Source of the DNA: Algoriphagus yeomjeoni
Lineage (GTDB): Bacteria; Bacteroidota; Bacteroidia; Cytophagales; Cyclobacteriaceae
Length of the DNA stretch: 64,000 nt
Assembly: GCF_003259505.1 (NCBI RefSeq)
Contig: NZ_QLLK01000006.1
Span: forward strand, 248,001-312,000
Direction of reading: 5' to 3'
A model generated the notes under the pieces. That model saw nothing but the letters and a program-made list of their open reading frames with translations, was not told where the DNA came from and did no database searches. How positions within the stretch are numbered: the stretch's first letter is position 1; every line of letters begins with the position of its first letter. Shown piece after piece: positions 45,121 through 54,854 of this stretch. A program made the translations under genes and the position numbers.

Positions 45121-47520
45121 CTATTTTTTAAGTACACGTATTTCCACCTTTCTATCTGTTTCCACAGATCCTTTTGATCTACCTCTAACTATCAGGCCTC
45201 CATTACTTACTGTTATTCGATCTGAGTCTATTTCATAAAAATCCGTAAGCGTTTTGGTAACGGCTTCAACTCGTTTTTCAGTCAGCGTAAGGTTGTAAGA
45301 AACTGAGCCAGTATTGTCTGCAAACCCAACCAATTCGACAATAGCTTCGGGATTTTTCTTCAAATATTCAGAAACAGGAGCTAATTTACTCTGCTCTCGA
45401 TCTGATAGGGTATAGGCATTGATCGGGAAGTACACTTCAACTTTACTTTCATTGAGCAAAGTCTCTATGTTTTTTTCAACTACTTCTGTTTCTGTCACTT
45501 TCACAGTATCAACAACTGTCACAGTATCTACTTCTCGTGGTATAGTAGACAAGCTATCGATAATCAGAGAGTCCATGGCAATCCTAGCCCTAAGGGTAGA
45601 GTCATTTGAAGACGTAGTATCATCGGATCTATTGGTTCTCTGTGATGAAATTGCTGCGGTAGATGCGGCTGTTGCACCGACTAGCAGTGCATCTTTAAGC
45701 AATTCATTATTTTTTTTTTGTAACTGTTCCAGCTGTTTCTGGTTTTTCTCAAGTTCTTTTTCAGAGGCATCATCCTCCACTGCCTGAGTATTAATAGTAA
45801 ATTCCTGAGGCACATTTTCTTGCCTTTTAGGAGCTTCTATGACAGGACGGTTCATATTGGCTATGGCCATTATCATAGCTGAATCCCTGGTAGCCTGTGC
45901 AGAAAGCATCTCCTTACGGAATTTTGCCATTTCTTCATCAATATCATTTCTTGTTCTTGTCTCTGGATATTTTTCTGGGGCTGCTGCCATGGCCGCAGTT
46001 TCAGTAGTGGTAGATGTTTGACTAGCTGAATCCAATCTAAGAATTTGCGGACTGCTGGAATAGCTTATTCTGCTCACCTGACCCGGATATATGAGTAGTT
46101 CTTTCGACATGGATTCATATTCTAGAGTCGAAGATTGAGTAGTTCTTATTTTTAAAGCATCCACTAAATTCATCTTGAACTTATTTTCTAATGCGACGCT
46201 CTTCAAGCTTTTAATTTTTTCCTGCGCGATGACTTTTTCACTTTCTAGACTTCTCAGACGAACCAAAGTCTCCTCAGCAGATATACTTGAATCCTGTTGG
46301 CTGAGTGCAAGCGTTAGATCACGATCAATTTCTTCTATTTGAAGCTTGGTGGCTTCTATTTCATCATAAAGCTCTGCTTGGTTTGTTTTGATAGAGTCTA
46401 ATGCCGCATTAATTTGGTCTAAGGTAGCTGAATCAAGTTCTGATGTGTTGCTTTTGATACTTGATTGCTCATTTGAGGGAAGCTGAACCACCGTAAAATA
46501 ATTATTTGTCACAGGGACATTACTCGAAGAAATAGTTTCTACCGAAACCGAATCTCCCTTTGCTTGTTGAACATTGGAAACCTCAGTAGGGATGTAGCTG
46601 TAGCGCTGTGTAATAACCGGTGGATTAAATGCTGTTTTATTAGCGCCCAAACTGAATTTTATTCCTATACCGTGATAGATGTACCAATCAGGTCGGCCAT
46701 TCTCCATTCCACGATATGGGTTTTCTGCCGTAACTACATTCGTTCCTGGTTTTGCGGCATATTCTTGAAAATCATTAGCATAAGAAGCCCTATAAACTCC
46801 TGAGACATCGTCAAGATAATCGGTATTCGTTCTCTTAAAATCAGATTGAGCAAAGATTTCTAAGGTTTTGGTGATTCGGAATCTGACTCCTAACCCCAAG
46901 TTTGCATAGAATGAGGTGGTTTTATAGTTATCCGATCTTTCAGTTCCTAAGTTGGTTAGATTAGTTTCGAAACTTCCGTCTGGAAGTACTTTTGGATTGC
47001 TGTAGTCATATCGATTGCCATTAGCATCCAGGAGATCTCCGTGTACATTAAAGCTTTGGACACCGGCTCCTAGTGTGATGTAGGGAGCAAAGAATGATTT
47101 TCCTGACAAAAGCCAGTTGTTGTCAGGCTTGATCACAAAGGACAAACCAGCATCATATACATCAGTTTGAAAATTAAGTGCTCTGTCGAAAGAAGGACTT
47201 TCTGTAAATAGCGTTCCATCATTTTGGATGAACCTATCGCTAGAACCAAACTGGTAGCTACCTCCTGTAAGCATTAATCCCACCGAATTTCCCAGCGCAT
47301 ATTCTATAGAAACCTGATAAGACAATTGATCTGAGTAGGTTTGGTAACGCTTATAGTATTTGGTGAAACTTTGGAAGTTATCCAGTTTAAAAGGTCTTAT
47401 ATCTCCCAGGTAATTAGTAGTACCCGCACTCGCTCCAAATCTCCACTTGTAGCCATGTAATTGGGCCTGAGCAGAAAAAGCAAAGGCAAAAGCGAGAATT
47501 AATAAAATTAGCTTTTTCAT
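45121..47520 (-). CDS. Outer-membrane OmpA-family protein with barrel, coiled coils and peptidoglycan-binding domain
   Basis: This 799-residue protein has a signal peptide (1-19, AQAQ) and an N-terminal barrel-like domain (about 20-290, DUF6089-like, with FGASAGTTNYLGDIRPF). A central region of about 400 residues holds two strong coiled-coil stretches (about 345-440 and 590-620). A C-terminal OmpA domain (about 690-799) has GFADNTGSVSYNLTLTEKRV, the peptidoglycan-binding signature. The long linker could span from barrel to peptidoglycan. It is encoded 4 bp after an unknown secreted protein gene. Confidence 0.82.
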   Translation of the reverse strand: MKKLILLILAFAFAFSAQAQLHGYKWRFGASAGTTNYLGDIRPFKLDNFQSFTKYYKRYQTYSDQLSYQVSIEYALGNSVGLMLTGGSYQFGSSDRFIQNDGTLFTESPSFDRALNFQTDVYDAGLSFVIKPDNNWLLSGKSFFAPYITLGAGVQSFNVHGDLLDANGNRYDYSNPKVLPDGSFETNLTNLGTERSDNYKTTSFYANLGLGVRFRITKTLEIFAQSDFKRTNTDYLDDVSGVYRASYANDFQEYAAKPGTNVVTAENPYRGMENGRPDWYIYHGIGIKFSLGANKTAFNPPVITQRYSYIPTEVSNVQQAKGDSVSVETISSSNVPVTNNYFTVVQLPSNEQSSIKSNTSELDSATLDQINAALDSIKTNQAELYDEIEATKLQIEEIDRDLTLALSQQDSSISAEETLVRLRSLESEKVIAQEKIKSLKSVALENKFKMNLVDALKIRTTQSSTLEYESMSKELLIYPGQVSRISYSSSPQILRLDSASQTSTTTETAAMAAAPEKYPETRTRNDIDEEMAKFRKEMLSAQATRDSAMIMAIANMNRPVIEAPKRQENVPQEFTINTQAVEDDASEKELEKNQKQLEQLQKKNNELLKDALLVGATAASTAAISSQRTNRSDDTTSSNDSTLRARIAMDSLIIDSLSTIPREVDTVTVVDTVKVTETEVVEKNIETLLNESKVEVYFPINAYTLSDREQSKLAPVSEYLKKNPEAIVELVGFADNTGSVSYNLTLTEKRVEAVTKTLTDFYEIDSDRITVSNGGLIVRGRSKGSVETDRKVEIRVLKK

Positions 47521-47524
47521 ATCC

Positions 47525-48691
47525 TTATCTTTTTTTGCTTCCTATACCCAACCAAAGATTGAATTCTGCGCTTATTCCCACGAAAGGTTGGAAACTATTC
47601 ACATTAGAACCACCCGCTTGCTCTGTGGTGATAAAGGTACCTCCAGCATTTAGCCTGATGACTCTGAAGAAATTATATCCCAGACCTACATAAATAGGCC
47701 TGTCTAATACTGGGCCTGATATTTTCTCATTGAGTTGATTTTCAATTTTATTGGATAAAAAGAAACCTGTGGATACTGACATATTATTCATTAATCTGGC
47801 GAATGTTCGGTTCCCGAGTGGGAATGAGAGGCCAGCATAAGGACTTGTTACAAACTCTTGATCTGGTAATCGTTTACTTAGAGATATCGCTCCATATCCT
47901 ATATTGATAGGTAAAGAATTTGACGTTTTTTCAGTACTGTATTTTTCAAAAATAGTTTCGTCTACTCTTACTAGCATGTTAGGACTTAAGAACTGCTCTA
48001 CCTCCGAGAATAAGATTTTTTCCAACTCTGATATGTACTGCTCAGCATATACAGCTCTGGCATTGTCAGTCTCGTCCAATCCGGTCACATTGAGCTTTGC
48101 CTTGCCCAATTTTAAGTTACCCCGTTGGGCTAATTTTGCTCTGGTTATATCACTGAATCCAGGAAATTTGTCTCCGTTTGGTAGCTCAAAATAGTAGGCT
48201 CCTTGATTGACTATCTTAGAAAGATTGTTGATTAGCACCTCATCGGATTCAGAAAATTTAATACGTCTTCTTTTGATCGTAGTGACTGTACTTAGGTAGG
48301 TTTTGATATTTTGATGAATCAGCTCACGAACTTCAATTATCTGATCTGCACCAGCTTTCTGATAGTAGCCGAATTCTAAATGGTAGTTAGTATTTGAGCG
48401 CAAAGGATCTGCCATTAATACTTGATAAGAGAGATCCTTGTATCCGAATGGAGTTTTCCAGAAATACGTGTAGCCTGACTTTTCTGTTTTGTTCGATGGA
48501 TAGATTAGGAGTTTCACCATTTCTATTTCTTCAGGAATTGCACCCTGTATGTAAAACTCCTTTTCAGCTGGAAGTGGCATTCCGCCATTGATTTTTCCGG
48601 TGACAAGGTCTAAGTTAATCGTAGTGACCTGTGCATGAAGCTCAAGTGCAACAAACACAATGACCAATACACTAAGTATCATTTTCTTCAT
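47525..48691 (-). CDS. Unknown exported protein, partner of the OmpA-type gene
   Basis: I do not recognise this 388-residue protein. It has a signal peptide (1-20, LHAQ), a mixed middle region (about 25-260) with SGYTYFWKTPFGYKDLSYQ, and a C-terminal 130 residues with barrel-like strands (GYGAISLSKRL, GLSFPLGNRTFARLM, YNFFRVIRLNAGG, GISAEFNLWLGIG). It is likely an outer-membrane protein. It heads an operon with the 799-residue OmpA-type protein (4-bp gap), which suggests a common structure. Confidence 0.6.
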   Translation of the reverse strand: MKKMILSVLVIVFVALELHAQVTTINLDLVTGKINGGMPLPAEKEFYIQGAIPEEIEMVKLLIYPSNKTEKSGYTYFWKTPFGYKDLSYQVLMADPLRSNTNYHLEFGYYQKAGADQIIEVRELIHQNIKTYLSTVTTIKRRRIKFSESDEVLINNLSKIVNQGAYYFELPNGDKFPGFSDITRAKLAQRGNLKLGKAKLNVTGLDETDNARAVYAEQYISELEKILFSEVEQFLSPNMLVRVDETIFEKYSTEKTSNSLPINIGYGAISLSKRLPDQEFVTSPYAGLSFPLGNRTFARLMNNMSVSTGFFLSNKIENQLNEKISGPVLDRPIYVGLGYNFFRVIRLNAGGTFITTEQAGGSNVNSFQPFVGISAEFNLWLGIGSKKR

Positions 48692-49156
48692 AATCTATTG
48701 ATAAGTGAATTTTTTGAAGTTGCAGGGATAGCCTACCTAAAATCCAAAGTCAGAATAAGCTGCTTTGGTAGTGAGTGCTCCGTCAAGAGGGTGATCTGCT
48801 GCTACGTTGCTAAAACTTCAATATTGTAAATATGCTGTAGTATATCTAAAACTGTAAATCAGCTCAAGTGTTAGATTACAAATGGATTTATATACCCTTT
48901 TTACTCTAAAGAATTGAAAATCATGCATTAACCGGTTTCGGTTTACATGCGATTACTTTGGGTAGTTTTCTTTTTCAGATAAATACAATCGTCCATAAAA
49001 CTCCTATTTGGGCAAATAGGTTCCTTTATTACCTTTTTAGGTTTTATGTCCTCGTTTGATTTATGCTGTTAGAATGGCTATGGAATGAAATACTAAATAG
49101 TCAGGTATACTTAGATAAAAGTAGTATCTAGCGCTCTCGAATGAAGTTCCAATGAG
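48692..49156. other. Intergenic region without recognisable content
   Basis: About 465 bp between the OmpA operon promoter side and the end of the PAP2 gene. No gene, repeat, RNA or clear terminator is seen, and no perfect minus-strand TAnnTTTG box. Confidence 0.5.
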
Positions 49157-49735
49157 TTAGCCTTTCAGAATTAGTTTCAGAATTTCCCGCCTTACAAATA
49201 CCACTATAAACCAACTAAGGAGTCCAGCAAGAAGCCCGACTAGTGCTCCTACAATGACATCCAAAGGATAATGCACGCCCAGATAAATTCTGGTGTAGGA
49301 TATCACAGCCGCCCATAAAAACAACCAAGGGAGAAAACGTAATTTCCCTTTCATTTTTAAATTTAGAAAAACTGCTAAACCAAATGTATTGGCCGCATGA
49401 GACGATGCAAATCCATATAAACCACCACATCGGCCATAATTATAGATCATGTCACTCCATCGCTCATCATGGCAAGGTCTGAGTCTTTCGAAAAAGGGCT
49501 TCATGAAACCGGAAGTGAACTGATCTGCTATGAGAATGCTTAGTGCCAGACCCCCATATACCCACCAACTATTTTTGGGTTCTACCTTATAGATAAAGTA
49601 AACCAGAATTGCATAGAATGGCACCCAAACTAATGTTTGGGATAGTTGAAATGCAATTTCGTCCAGCCAGTAGACATGAAAGGAATTTAGCTTTAAGAAA
49701 AGCTGCTCATCCCAATTCTTGATTTGTTCGATCAT
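49157..49735 (-). CDS. PAP2-family membrane phosphatase
   Basis: The 192-residue integral membrane protein (about five to six helices) has the three PAP2 motifs: KPFFERLRP, a variant second motif FASSHAANT, and TRIYLGVHYPLDV. The second motif replaces the usual PSGH by SSHA, common in Bacteroidota. Members dephosphorylate undecaprenyl pyrophosphate, phosphatidyl phosphates or lipid A. Its start overlaps the hemF stop by 4 bp, and it is the last gene of the tamL-hemF-PAP2 operon. Confidence 0.88.
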   Translation of the reverse strand: MIEQIKNWDEQLFLKLNSFHVYWLDEIAFQLSQTLVWVPFYAILVYFIYKVEPKNSWWVYGGLALSILIADQFTSGFMKPFFERLRPCHDERWSDMIYNYGRCGGLYGFASSHAANTFGLAVFLNLKMKGKLRFLPWLFLWAAVISYTRIYLGVHYPLDVIVGALVGLLAGLLSWFIVVFVRREILKLILKG

Positions 49736-50643
49736 TGTGAAAAATGTAACCAGTCAATGCCTTTTTTAAGATGTTTTTGGGTAAACTCTTCCTTTGAACC
49801 GATTTCAGGTTCATGCATATATTCCCACGCAGCCATGGGAGGCATGCTCATCAATATACTCTCAGTCCGTCCATTCGTGTCCAATCCGAATTTAGTTCCA
49901 GCATCCCAAACTAAATTAAATTCCACATAGCGTCCTCTTCTCAGACTTTGCCATGCCTTTTCATTTTTACCAAATTGAATTTGAGAGTTTTTCTTCATAA
50001 AATACCCGTAAATATCTGGAAATAAACGTCCTAACGATAAGCTGAATTGCAAAATGTTCTCAAATTCTTGATCATCTTTGGCCTTTAGCCTATCGTAGAA
50101 AATACCTCCAATTCCACGCGTTTCGTCTCTGTGCTTGATGTAAAAATAATCATCCGCCCAATTCTTGAATTTTGGATAATAGTCTGCATTAAATTGATCG
50201 CAGACCTTTTTTATTTCTTGGTGGAAGTATTTTGCGTCAGCTTTATCTACATAGTGAGGAGTTAAATCTATTCCTCCTCCAAACCAATATTCTCCATTTT
50301 CCATTTCAAAATAACGGATGTTCATATGGATAATTGGGACCATTGGGCTTTTTGGATGTAGGACTATAGAAACACCAGTCGCAAAAAAGTCGGTCTTGTC
50401 CAGGTTTAGCTTTTTTAGAATTTTATCAGGCGTTGCCCCATGAACAGCAGAGAAAGCAACTCCACCTTTTTCTATAATTTCCCCATTTTTAAAAATACGG
50501 GTTCTGCCTCCACCGCCAGCAGATCTTTCCCACTTGTCTTCCATAAACTGCCCAGTTCCATCAGCTATTTCTAGTTGTGTACAGATATAATCTTGGATCT
50601 GGCGGTAGATTTCAGCTATTTCTTCTTTACTCTTACGTGACAT
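49732..50643 (-). CDS. hemF: Aerobic coproporphyrinogen III oxidase
   Basis: The 303-residue cytosolic enzyme converts coproporphyrinogen III to protoporphyrinogen IX using O2. Family blocks are present: WERSAGGGGRTRIF, FFATGVSIVLHPKSP with HMNIRYFE, FGGGIDLTPHYV, RDETRGIGGIFYD, and RGRYVEFNLVWDAGTKFGL. Length matches HemF. The gene lies 19 bp after tamL and overlaps the PAP2 gene by 4 bp. Its presence implies aerobic heme synthesis. Confidence 0.96.
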   Translation of the reverse strand: MSRKSKEEIAEIYRQIQDYICTQLEIADGTGQFMEDKWERSAGGGGRTRIFKNGEIIEKGGVAFSAVHGATPDKILKKLNLDKTDFFATGVSIVLHPKSPMVPIIHMNIRYFEMENGEYWFGGGIDLTPHYVDKADAKYFHQEIKKVCDQFNADYYPKFKNWADDYFYIKHRDETRGIGGIFYDRLKAKDDQEFENILQFSLSLGRLFPDIYGYFMKKNSQIQFGKNEKAWQSLRRGRYVEFNLVWDAGTKFGLDTNGRTESILMSMPPMAAWEYMHEPEIGSKEEFTQKHLKKGIDWLHFSQ

Positions 50644-50662
50644 TTTTATTGTAATTCTATTT

Positions 50663-53086
50663 TTAGAAAGGATAACCTATGCCAAAGTTAAGCACTGTTT
50701 GGCCTTTTAGGCCGAAGAGTCTGTTGAATGATAAATTATCCAACACCCAGCGTTCACCTTCAGGCATAGATGGATCTACTGCTTTTGTTGCCAAATCAAG
50801 TCTAATCACCAAGAAATTAAAATCCATTCGCAAACCTACTCCTGTTCCAACTGCTATTTCTTTATAAAACCTATTAAATCTAAAATCAGATCCTGGCCGT
50901 GAATTGTCCGTGCCAATCATCCATGCATTTCCTGCATCGACAAAAACTGCCATATCGAAATAACCGGCTAAGTTTCTCCTATATTCCAGCATGGTTTCAA
51001 AGATCATCTCTGCCGGTTGCTCGAAGGCATAATCATACCGCCCTTCTTCACCAATAGGAGGGGTGTAGCTTCCTGGTCCTAATCGCCTAGCCTGCCATGC
51101 ACGAATACTTGTCCCTCCACCTGCGAAGAAATATTTTTCGTAGGGAAGAATGCCGCTACTGACTCCATAGGGGTTTGCTATTCCAAAATTAGCTCGGTAG
51201 GCTAGAGTAGACTTTTGGTTTAAAGGATAATATCTTCTGAAATCAGCTTGAAGTTTTAGCCATTGGAATCTGGCAAAATCAGTAGTTTCATTGTTGCTAG
51301 AAGCGTTTACAAAATTCAGAGTAGTTCCGCCACTCTCTACAAATAGTTTAAGTAGCGACGCTTTATTTGTTGAGGTATAATTTCCGTAATCATTGAAGTT
51401 GATGATGGCCTGAGCAGATACGCTACTGATTAAAGAGGGAAGAAAGGACCAAATTAGGTTGTTTCCTTGGTCTTCAAGATCCAGCAAAACTTGGCCGAAT
51501 TCCTCAGAAATATTAGGTGTTCGTATGTAATTTATATCCGCCGCATTGATTGTAAACTGCTGTCTATTGCCACGGGTAACCCAAGTATACGCAAGAAGTG
51601 CATTTAAGCCTGACCGGGTGTATTCTGGACGATTAGTGTAATTATAGCCAAGCTGGGTTCTGGTGTTGGGATTATACTGACCAAACTTCTGTAAGCTTTT
51701 CCCATAAAACGGGATAAGAAATCTAGGGAAAATAACAGAGGCAGACACCCCAAATTCTCTACTTTGATAGACGCCTTGGTCAGTTGCTGATGCTACTCCT
51801 TCATACCCAATTCGCGCGTTGAACTCCAGGATTTCTCCAGCTCTGAAGAAGTTTCGGTTTCTCAAAACTGTACTAAAGAATGGTCCAGGCAATTGCTCCG
51901 TTATGCTCAAACCAAGCTGATTGGTCAGCTGATATTTTTGATTCGGCTGAGTTAGGATCTTTGCCGTAAGATGAGTTCCTACAGTATCAAATGAAATATT
52001 TATATACCTGAAGAGGTCTAGGTTACTAAGTTGCTTTTGAGTTTCTACGATGTCTATACGCTTGTAATTTTGCCCTTCGTCAAACAATATTCTTGAGCTG
52101 AGCAGTTTGGGCGAGAATCTATCCCTGTAGAATGTAAAGTCAATATTCCGATAGTTTTGTTGAACTTTCTCATCAACAAACTCATCACTTGGGGGACTTA
52201 TTTTGAACGTGATCGAATCAACACTATAGACCTCATGTTTTTCAGCAAAAGAAGGCTTTAGAATTCGCTGTTCAACATTGATTTTCTTAGAAGTGGTGTC
52301 GTAGTAAAGATTGTAATCGATAAAACTTTTGGTGAACATGTAATACCCATTGTTCTTGAAAAGCTCTTCCAGTCTAGTTCTTTCCTTGGTAAAATTGCTT
52401 TGATCGTAGCTATCTCCTTTTACTATAAAAGACTCCTCTTTTGTCTCCTTGATCAAGGCTAGTAATCCTTCATTCTCAGAATTGATATAAATAGAATCTA
52501 GAACGTAGGGTTCTTTTTCATCCAAGATATAGGTCACTATCGCCTTTTTCTTTTTTGTCTCTACTTCAAAGGAGACTTCAGCATCCAAAAAGCCTTTATT
52601 ATAAAGGTAATTATCTATTTCTGTGACAGTTTTTTTGGTTTCTGCACTGTCTAGAATTGTCACCGGATTTCCTGTTCTCATCAGGAAATTTCCATACTCT
52701 TCCATCTTTTCCAGATCCTGAATTTTTGTCTGGACTTTATCTCTTCTTTTAATGAGTTTTCGATTACCCTGTTCCTCATCAAGAGTCGCTTTGATTTCTT
52801 GTAGTTCAGATTGTTTTGTCTCTAATTTTTCACTCACTCTGGCAGAGTCATAAAAAAGCCGGCCAAATCTGTAAATACTAACACCGAGAGATGAATTGGT
52901 GAGTGGGATTTTTGTGTTAGGCTCCTGGAAAAATAAATTTTCGACCTCCAAAGGGTCTGCCTTTTTTACTCCTTTAAGTTCATTACTATCAAGGAAATAC
53001 TCACCATCAGTCAGGTTTTTACTCAATGAGCAAGCATACATGCCCCAAAGGACACAGATAAAAAGTATATATTTGGTGAATTTCAA
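50663..53086 (-). CDS. tamL: TamL-type BamA-like outer-membrane lipoprotein
   Basis: This 807-residue Omp85 protein has a lipoprotein signal (LKFTKYILFICVLWGMYAC) with lipidated cysteine, POTRA-like repeats (about 130-380) and a C-terminal barrel ending with LNFGIGYPF. FFAGGGTSIRAWQARRLGPGSY is the Omp85 RGF-like motif. A lipid-anchored BamA-like protein is known as TamL in Bacteroidota. The start is set at the TTG at 53086, since it gives a normal lipoprotein signal and there is no ATG upstream in frame; the open frame reaches another TTG at 53116. The start lies 19 bp from the divergent methyltransferase start. Confidence 0.85.
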   Translation of the reverse strand: MKFTKYILFICVLWGMYACSLSKNLTDGEYFLDSNELKGVKKADPLEVENLFFQEPNTKIPLTNSSLGVSIYRFGRLFYDSARVSEKLETKQSELQEIKATLDEEQGNRKLIKRRDKVQTKIQDLEKMEEYGNFLMRTGNPVTILDSAETKKTVTEIDNYLYNKGFLDAEVSFEVETKKKKAIVTYILDEKEPYVLDSIYINSENEGLLALIKETKEESFIVKGDSYDQSNFTKERTRLEELFKNNGYYMFTKSFIDYNLYYDTTSKKINVEQRILKPSFAEKHEVYSVDSITFKISPPSDEFVDEKVQQNYRNIDFTFYRDRFSPKLLSSRILFDEGQNYKRIDIVETQKQLSNLDLFRYINISFDTVGTHLTAKILTQPNQKYQLTNQLGLSITEQLPGPFFSTVLRNRNFFRAGEILEFNARIGYEGVASATDQGVYQSREFGVSASVIFPRFLIPFYGKSLQKFGQYNPNTRTQLGYNYTNRPEYTRSGLNALLAYTWVTRGNRQQFTINAADINYIRTPNISEEFGQVLLDLEDQGNNLIWSFLPSLISSVSAQAIINFNDYGNYTSTNKASLLKLFVESGGTTLNFVNASSNNETTDFARFQWLKLQADFRRYYPLNQKSTLAYRANFGIANPYGVSSGILPYEKYFFAGGGTSIRAWQARRLGPGSYTPPIGEEGRYDYAFEQPAEMIFETMLEYRRNLAGYFDMAVFVDAGNAWMIGTDNSRPGSDFRFNRFYKEIAVGTGVGLRMDFNFLVIRLDLATKAVDPSMPEGERWVLDNLSFNRLFGLKGQTVLNFGIGYPF
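53068..53075 (+). promoter_or_regulatory. -7 box for the trmH-type gene, inside tamL
   Basis: TATATTTG fits TAnnTTTG and lies about 30 bases before the ATG at 53106, inside the tamL signal-peptide codons. No matching TTG is seen at -33. Confidence 0.4.
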
Positions 53087-53105
53087 AATGGCAGAGTCGA
53101 TCCGA

Positions 53106-53855
53106 ATGCTTAGCAAAAATACAGTTAAGTTTATTAAATCCTTACATCAAAAGAAATTCCGAAATCAGGAGCAAAAGTTCTTTGTGGAAGGTGAAAAGAG
53201 TGTTTTAGAAGTCTTAAACTCAGATTTTAAGCTGGAGTTACTTGTTGCTACAGATTCTTTTTTCGAAAAGCATAATAGCATCATTTCTCAATCAGCTGCT
53301 CAGGTGATTTTGGTTACCCAAAATCAATTGGAAACCCTAGGTCAATATCAAAGCAATGATAGTGCCTTAGCAGTGGTGCAGATGAAATCAAATAGCCCTT
53401 ATGATTTTCCTCAAGGTCATTTTGTAGTCGGCCTAGATGATGTGCGTGATCCAGGAAACCTCGGAACCATAATTAGAATTGCTGATTGGTATGGGATCAA
53501 AAATTTGGTTTTTTCAGAGCAAACGGCTGATTTCTACAACCCCAAAGTAATTCAATCGAGTATGGGGTCCTTTACCCGTGTCAGCTTTTTCTATGCAGAT
53601 TTAAAGGATGTTTTCAGCAAATGGAATGTTCCCGTGTATGGTGCATTTTTAGATGGTGAAAATGTGCATCAAATGACAAAGATCAAACATGGAGTAATTT
53701 TGATGGGCAATGAATCCAATGGCATATCTAGAGAACTTGAGAATATGGTAACAAACAAGGTGACAATCCCAGGTTTTGGCCAAGCTGAATCCTTGAATGT
53801 GGCTATAGCTACTGCCATTATTTGCGATAACTTCAAAAGACTAACCAGCGTATGA
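53106..53855 (+). CDS. TrmH/SpoU-family RNA 2'-O-methyltransferase
   Basis: The 249-residue enzyme methylates ribose 2'-OH in rRNA or tRNA. The three SPOUT motifs are visible: DDVRDPGNLGTIIR, MGNESNGIS and IPGFGQAESLNVAIATAI. The N-terminal SKNTVKFIKSLHQKKFR is the RNA-binding substrate domain start. I choose the ATG at 53106 by family comparison; 53088 would add 6 residues and a longer frame (52896) reads through tamL. It is followed by a transporter gene overlapping by 4 bp. Confidence 0.92.
   Translation: MLSKNTVKFIKSLHQKKFRNQEQKFFVEGEKSVLEVLNSDFKLELLVATDSFFEKHNSIISQSAAQVILVTQNQLETLGQYQSNDSALAVVQMKSNSPYDFPQGHFVVGLDDVRDPGNLGTIIRIADWYGIKNLVFSEQTADFYNPKVIQSSMGSFTRVSFFYADLKDVFSKWNVPVYGAFLDGENVHQMTKIKHGVILMGNESNGISRELENMVTNKVTIPGFGQAESLNVAIATAIICDNFKRLTSV
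53114..53121 (-). promoter_or_regulatory. -7 box for tamL, inside the trmH-type gene
   Basis: Read on minus this is TATTTTTG, a perfect -7 box, with a start near 53107, about 20 bases before the TTG of tamL. It lies inside the first codons of the methyltransferase gene. Confidence 0.4.
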
Positions 53856-54841
53856 TTGGAAAATTAGCCAACATACTTAGCAAGGTTGGCATCAATGGGT
53901 TTTTATTTGGTTTACTTGCTGCTATTTTCTTTGCTTGGTTGTTTCCCTTTGCTGGGTCAAACCAGTCTCCTGTGCCATGGAAACCGATAATTAATGTTGG
54001 AATTGGGTTAGTGTTCTTTTTCTACGGAGTCAAACTCAACCCTTCTGAGCTGAAATCTGGCTTGTCCAATTGGAAACTGCATGTCCTTATCCAAGCGGCT
54101 ACTTTTTTGCTTTTCCCTTTGCTAGTTCTTCTCTTGTCTTCCTCCATGACTTGGATTGATAAGGATTTCAAAATTGGAATTACCTATTTATCCGTGTTGC
54201 CTTCTACTGTTAGTGCTTCAGTAGTGATGGTCTCCATAGCTGGAGGGAATATTCCAGGGGCCATATTCAATGCCAGTATTTCGAGTTTGCTGGGAATAAT
54301 CATCACCCCAGCATGGATGGGAGTGTTGGCAGGCTCGGCGGATATCCAGATGGAATACCTACCGACACTTCTAGAGCTATCCGTTAAGGTGTTGCTTCCG
54401 GTTGTTTTGGGCGTAGTTTCTCATAGTTGGTTGTATCCGAAAATCTCGAAACACATCCGACATTTAAAATACGTAGATCAGACCGTGATCATGATTATCG
54501 TGTTTACGACTTTTTCGCAGTCTTTTTCTCAGCAAGTATTTTCTCCGTATAAAATATCCTTATTACTTGAGGTGGGAGCGACGATGCTGGCGTTGTTTTT
54601 TCTGGTTTGGTTCTTAATCTACCTTTTGTGTAGGATTTTGGGATTTAGCTGGCAGGATAAGGTTACAGCGCTTTTTTGTGGGTCAAAAAAATCCTTGGTT
54701 CAGGGAGTAGTTATTGGTAAAGTGATTTTCCCAGATCCGGCATTATTTGGAATCGTGTTGCTACCCGTAATGCTTTACCACATACAGCAATTAATAGCAG
54801 GAAGTATAATTGCCTCTAGAATGGCAAAAAAAGCAGAGTAA
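53852..54841 (+). CDS. Bile acid:sodium symporter-like transporter (SBF-like)
   Basis: This 329-residue inner-membrane protein has about nine or ten hydrophobic helices. GLVFFFYGVKLNPSELKSGL and TYLSVLPSTVSASVVMVSIAGGN resemble the SBF-like/PF13593 group of the BASS superfamily, which imports organic anions with Na+. KVTALFCGSKKSLVQGVVIGKVIF contains the conserved substrate-pathway stretch. The substrate is not predictable. Its start overlaps the methyltransferase stop (ATGA). Confidence 0.87.
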   Translation: MIGKLANILSKVGINGFLFGLLAAIFFAWLFPFAGSNQSPVPWKPIINVGIGLVFFFYGVKLNPSELKSGLSNWKLHVLIQAATFLLFPLLVLLLSSSMTWIDKDFKIGITYLSVLPSTVSASVVMVSIAGGNIPGAIFNASISSLLGIIITPAWMGVLAGSADIQMEYLPTLLELSVKVLLPVVLGVVSHSWLYPKISKHIRHLKYVDQTVIMIIVFTTFSQSFSQQVFSPYKISLLLEVGATMLALFFLVWFLIYLLCRILGFSWQDKVTALFCGSKKSLVQGVVIGKVIFPDPALFGIVLLPVMLYHIQQLIAGSIIASRMAKKAE

Positions 54842-54854
54842 AGCTGAAAAATGA

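Noticed and set aside
45419-45787. Open frame of 122 codons antisense to the OmpA-type gene
   Set aside because: Ser/Val/Thr-rich translation of the coiled-coil region with no start signals or motif.
52896-53105. Upstream extension of the TrmH-type methyltransferase
   Set aside because: It would read through the tamL signal region; the SPOUT family N-terminus begins at the SKNTVKFIK segment.
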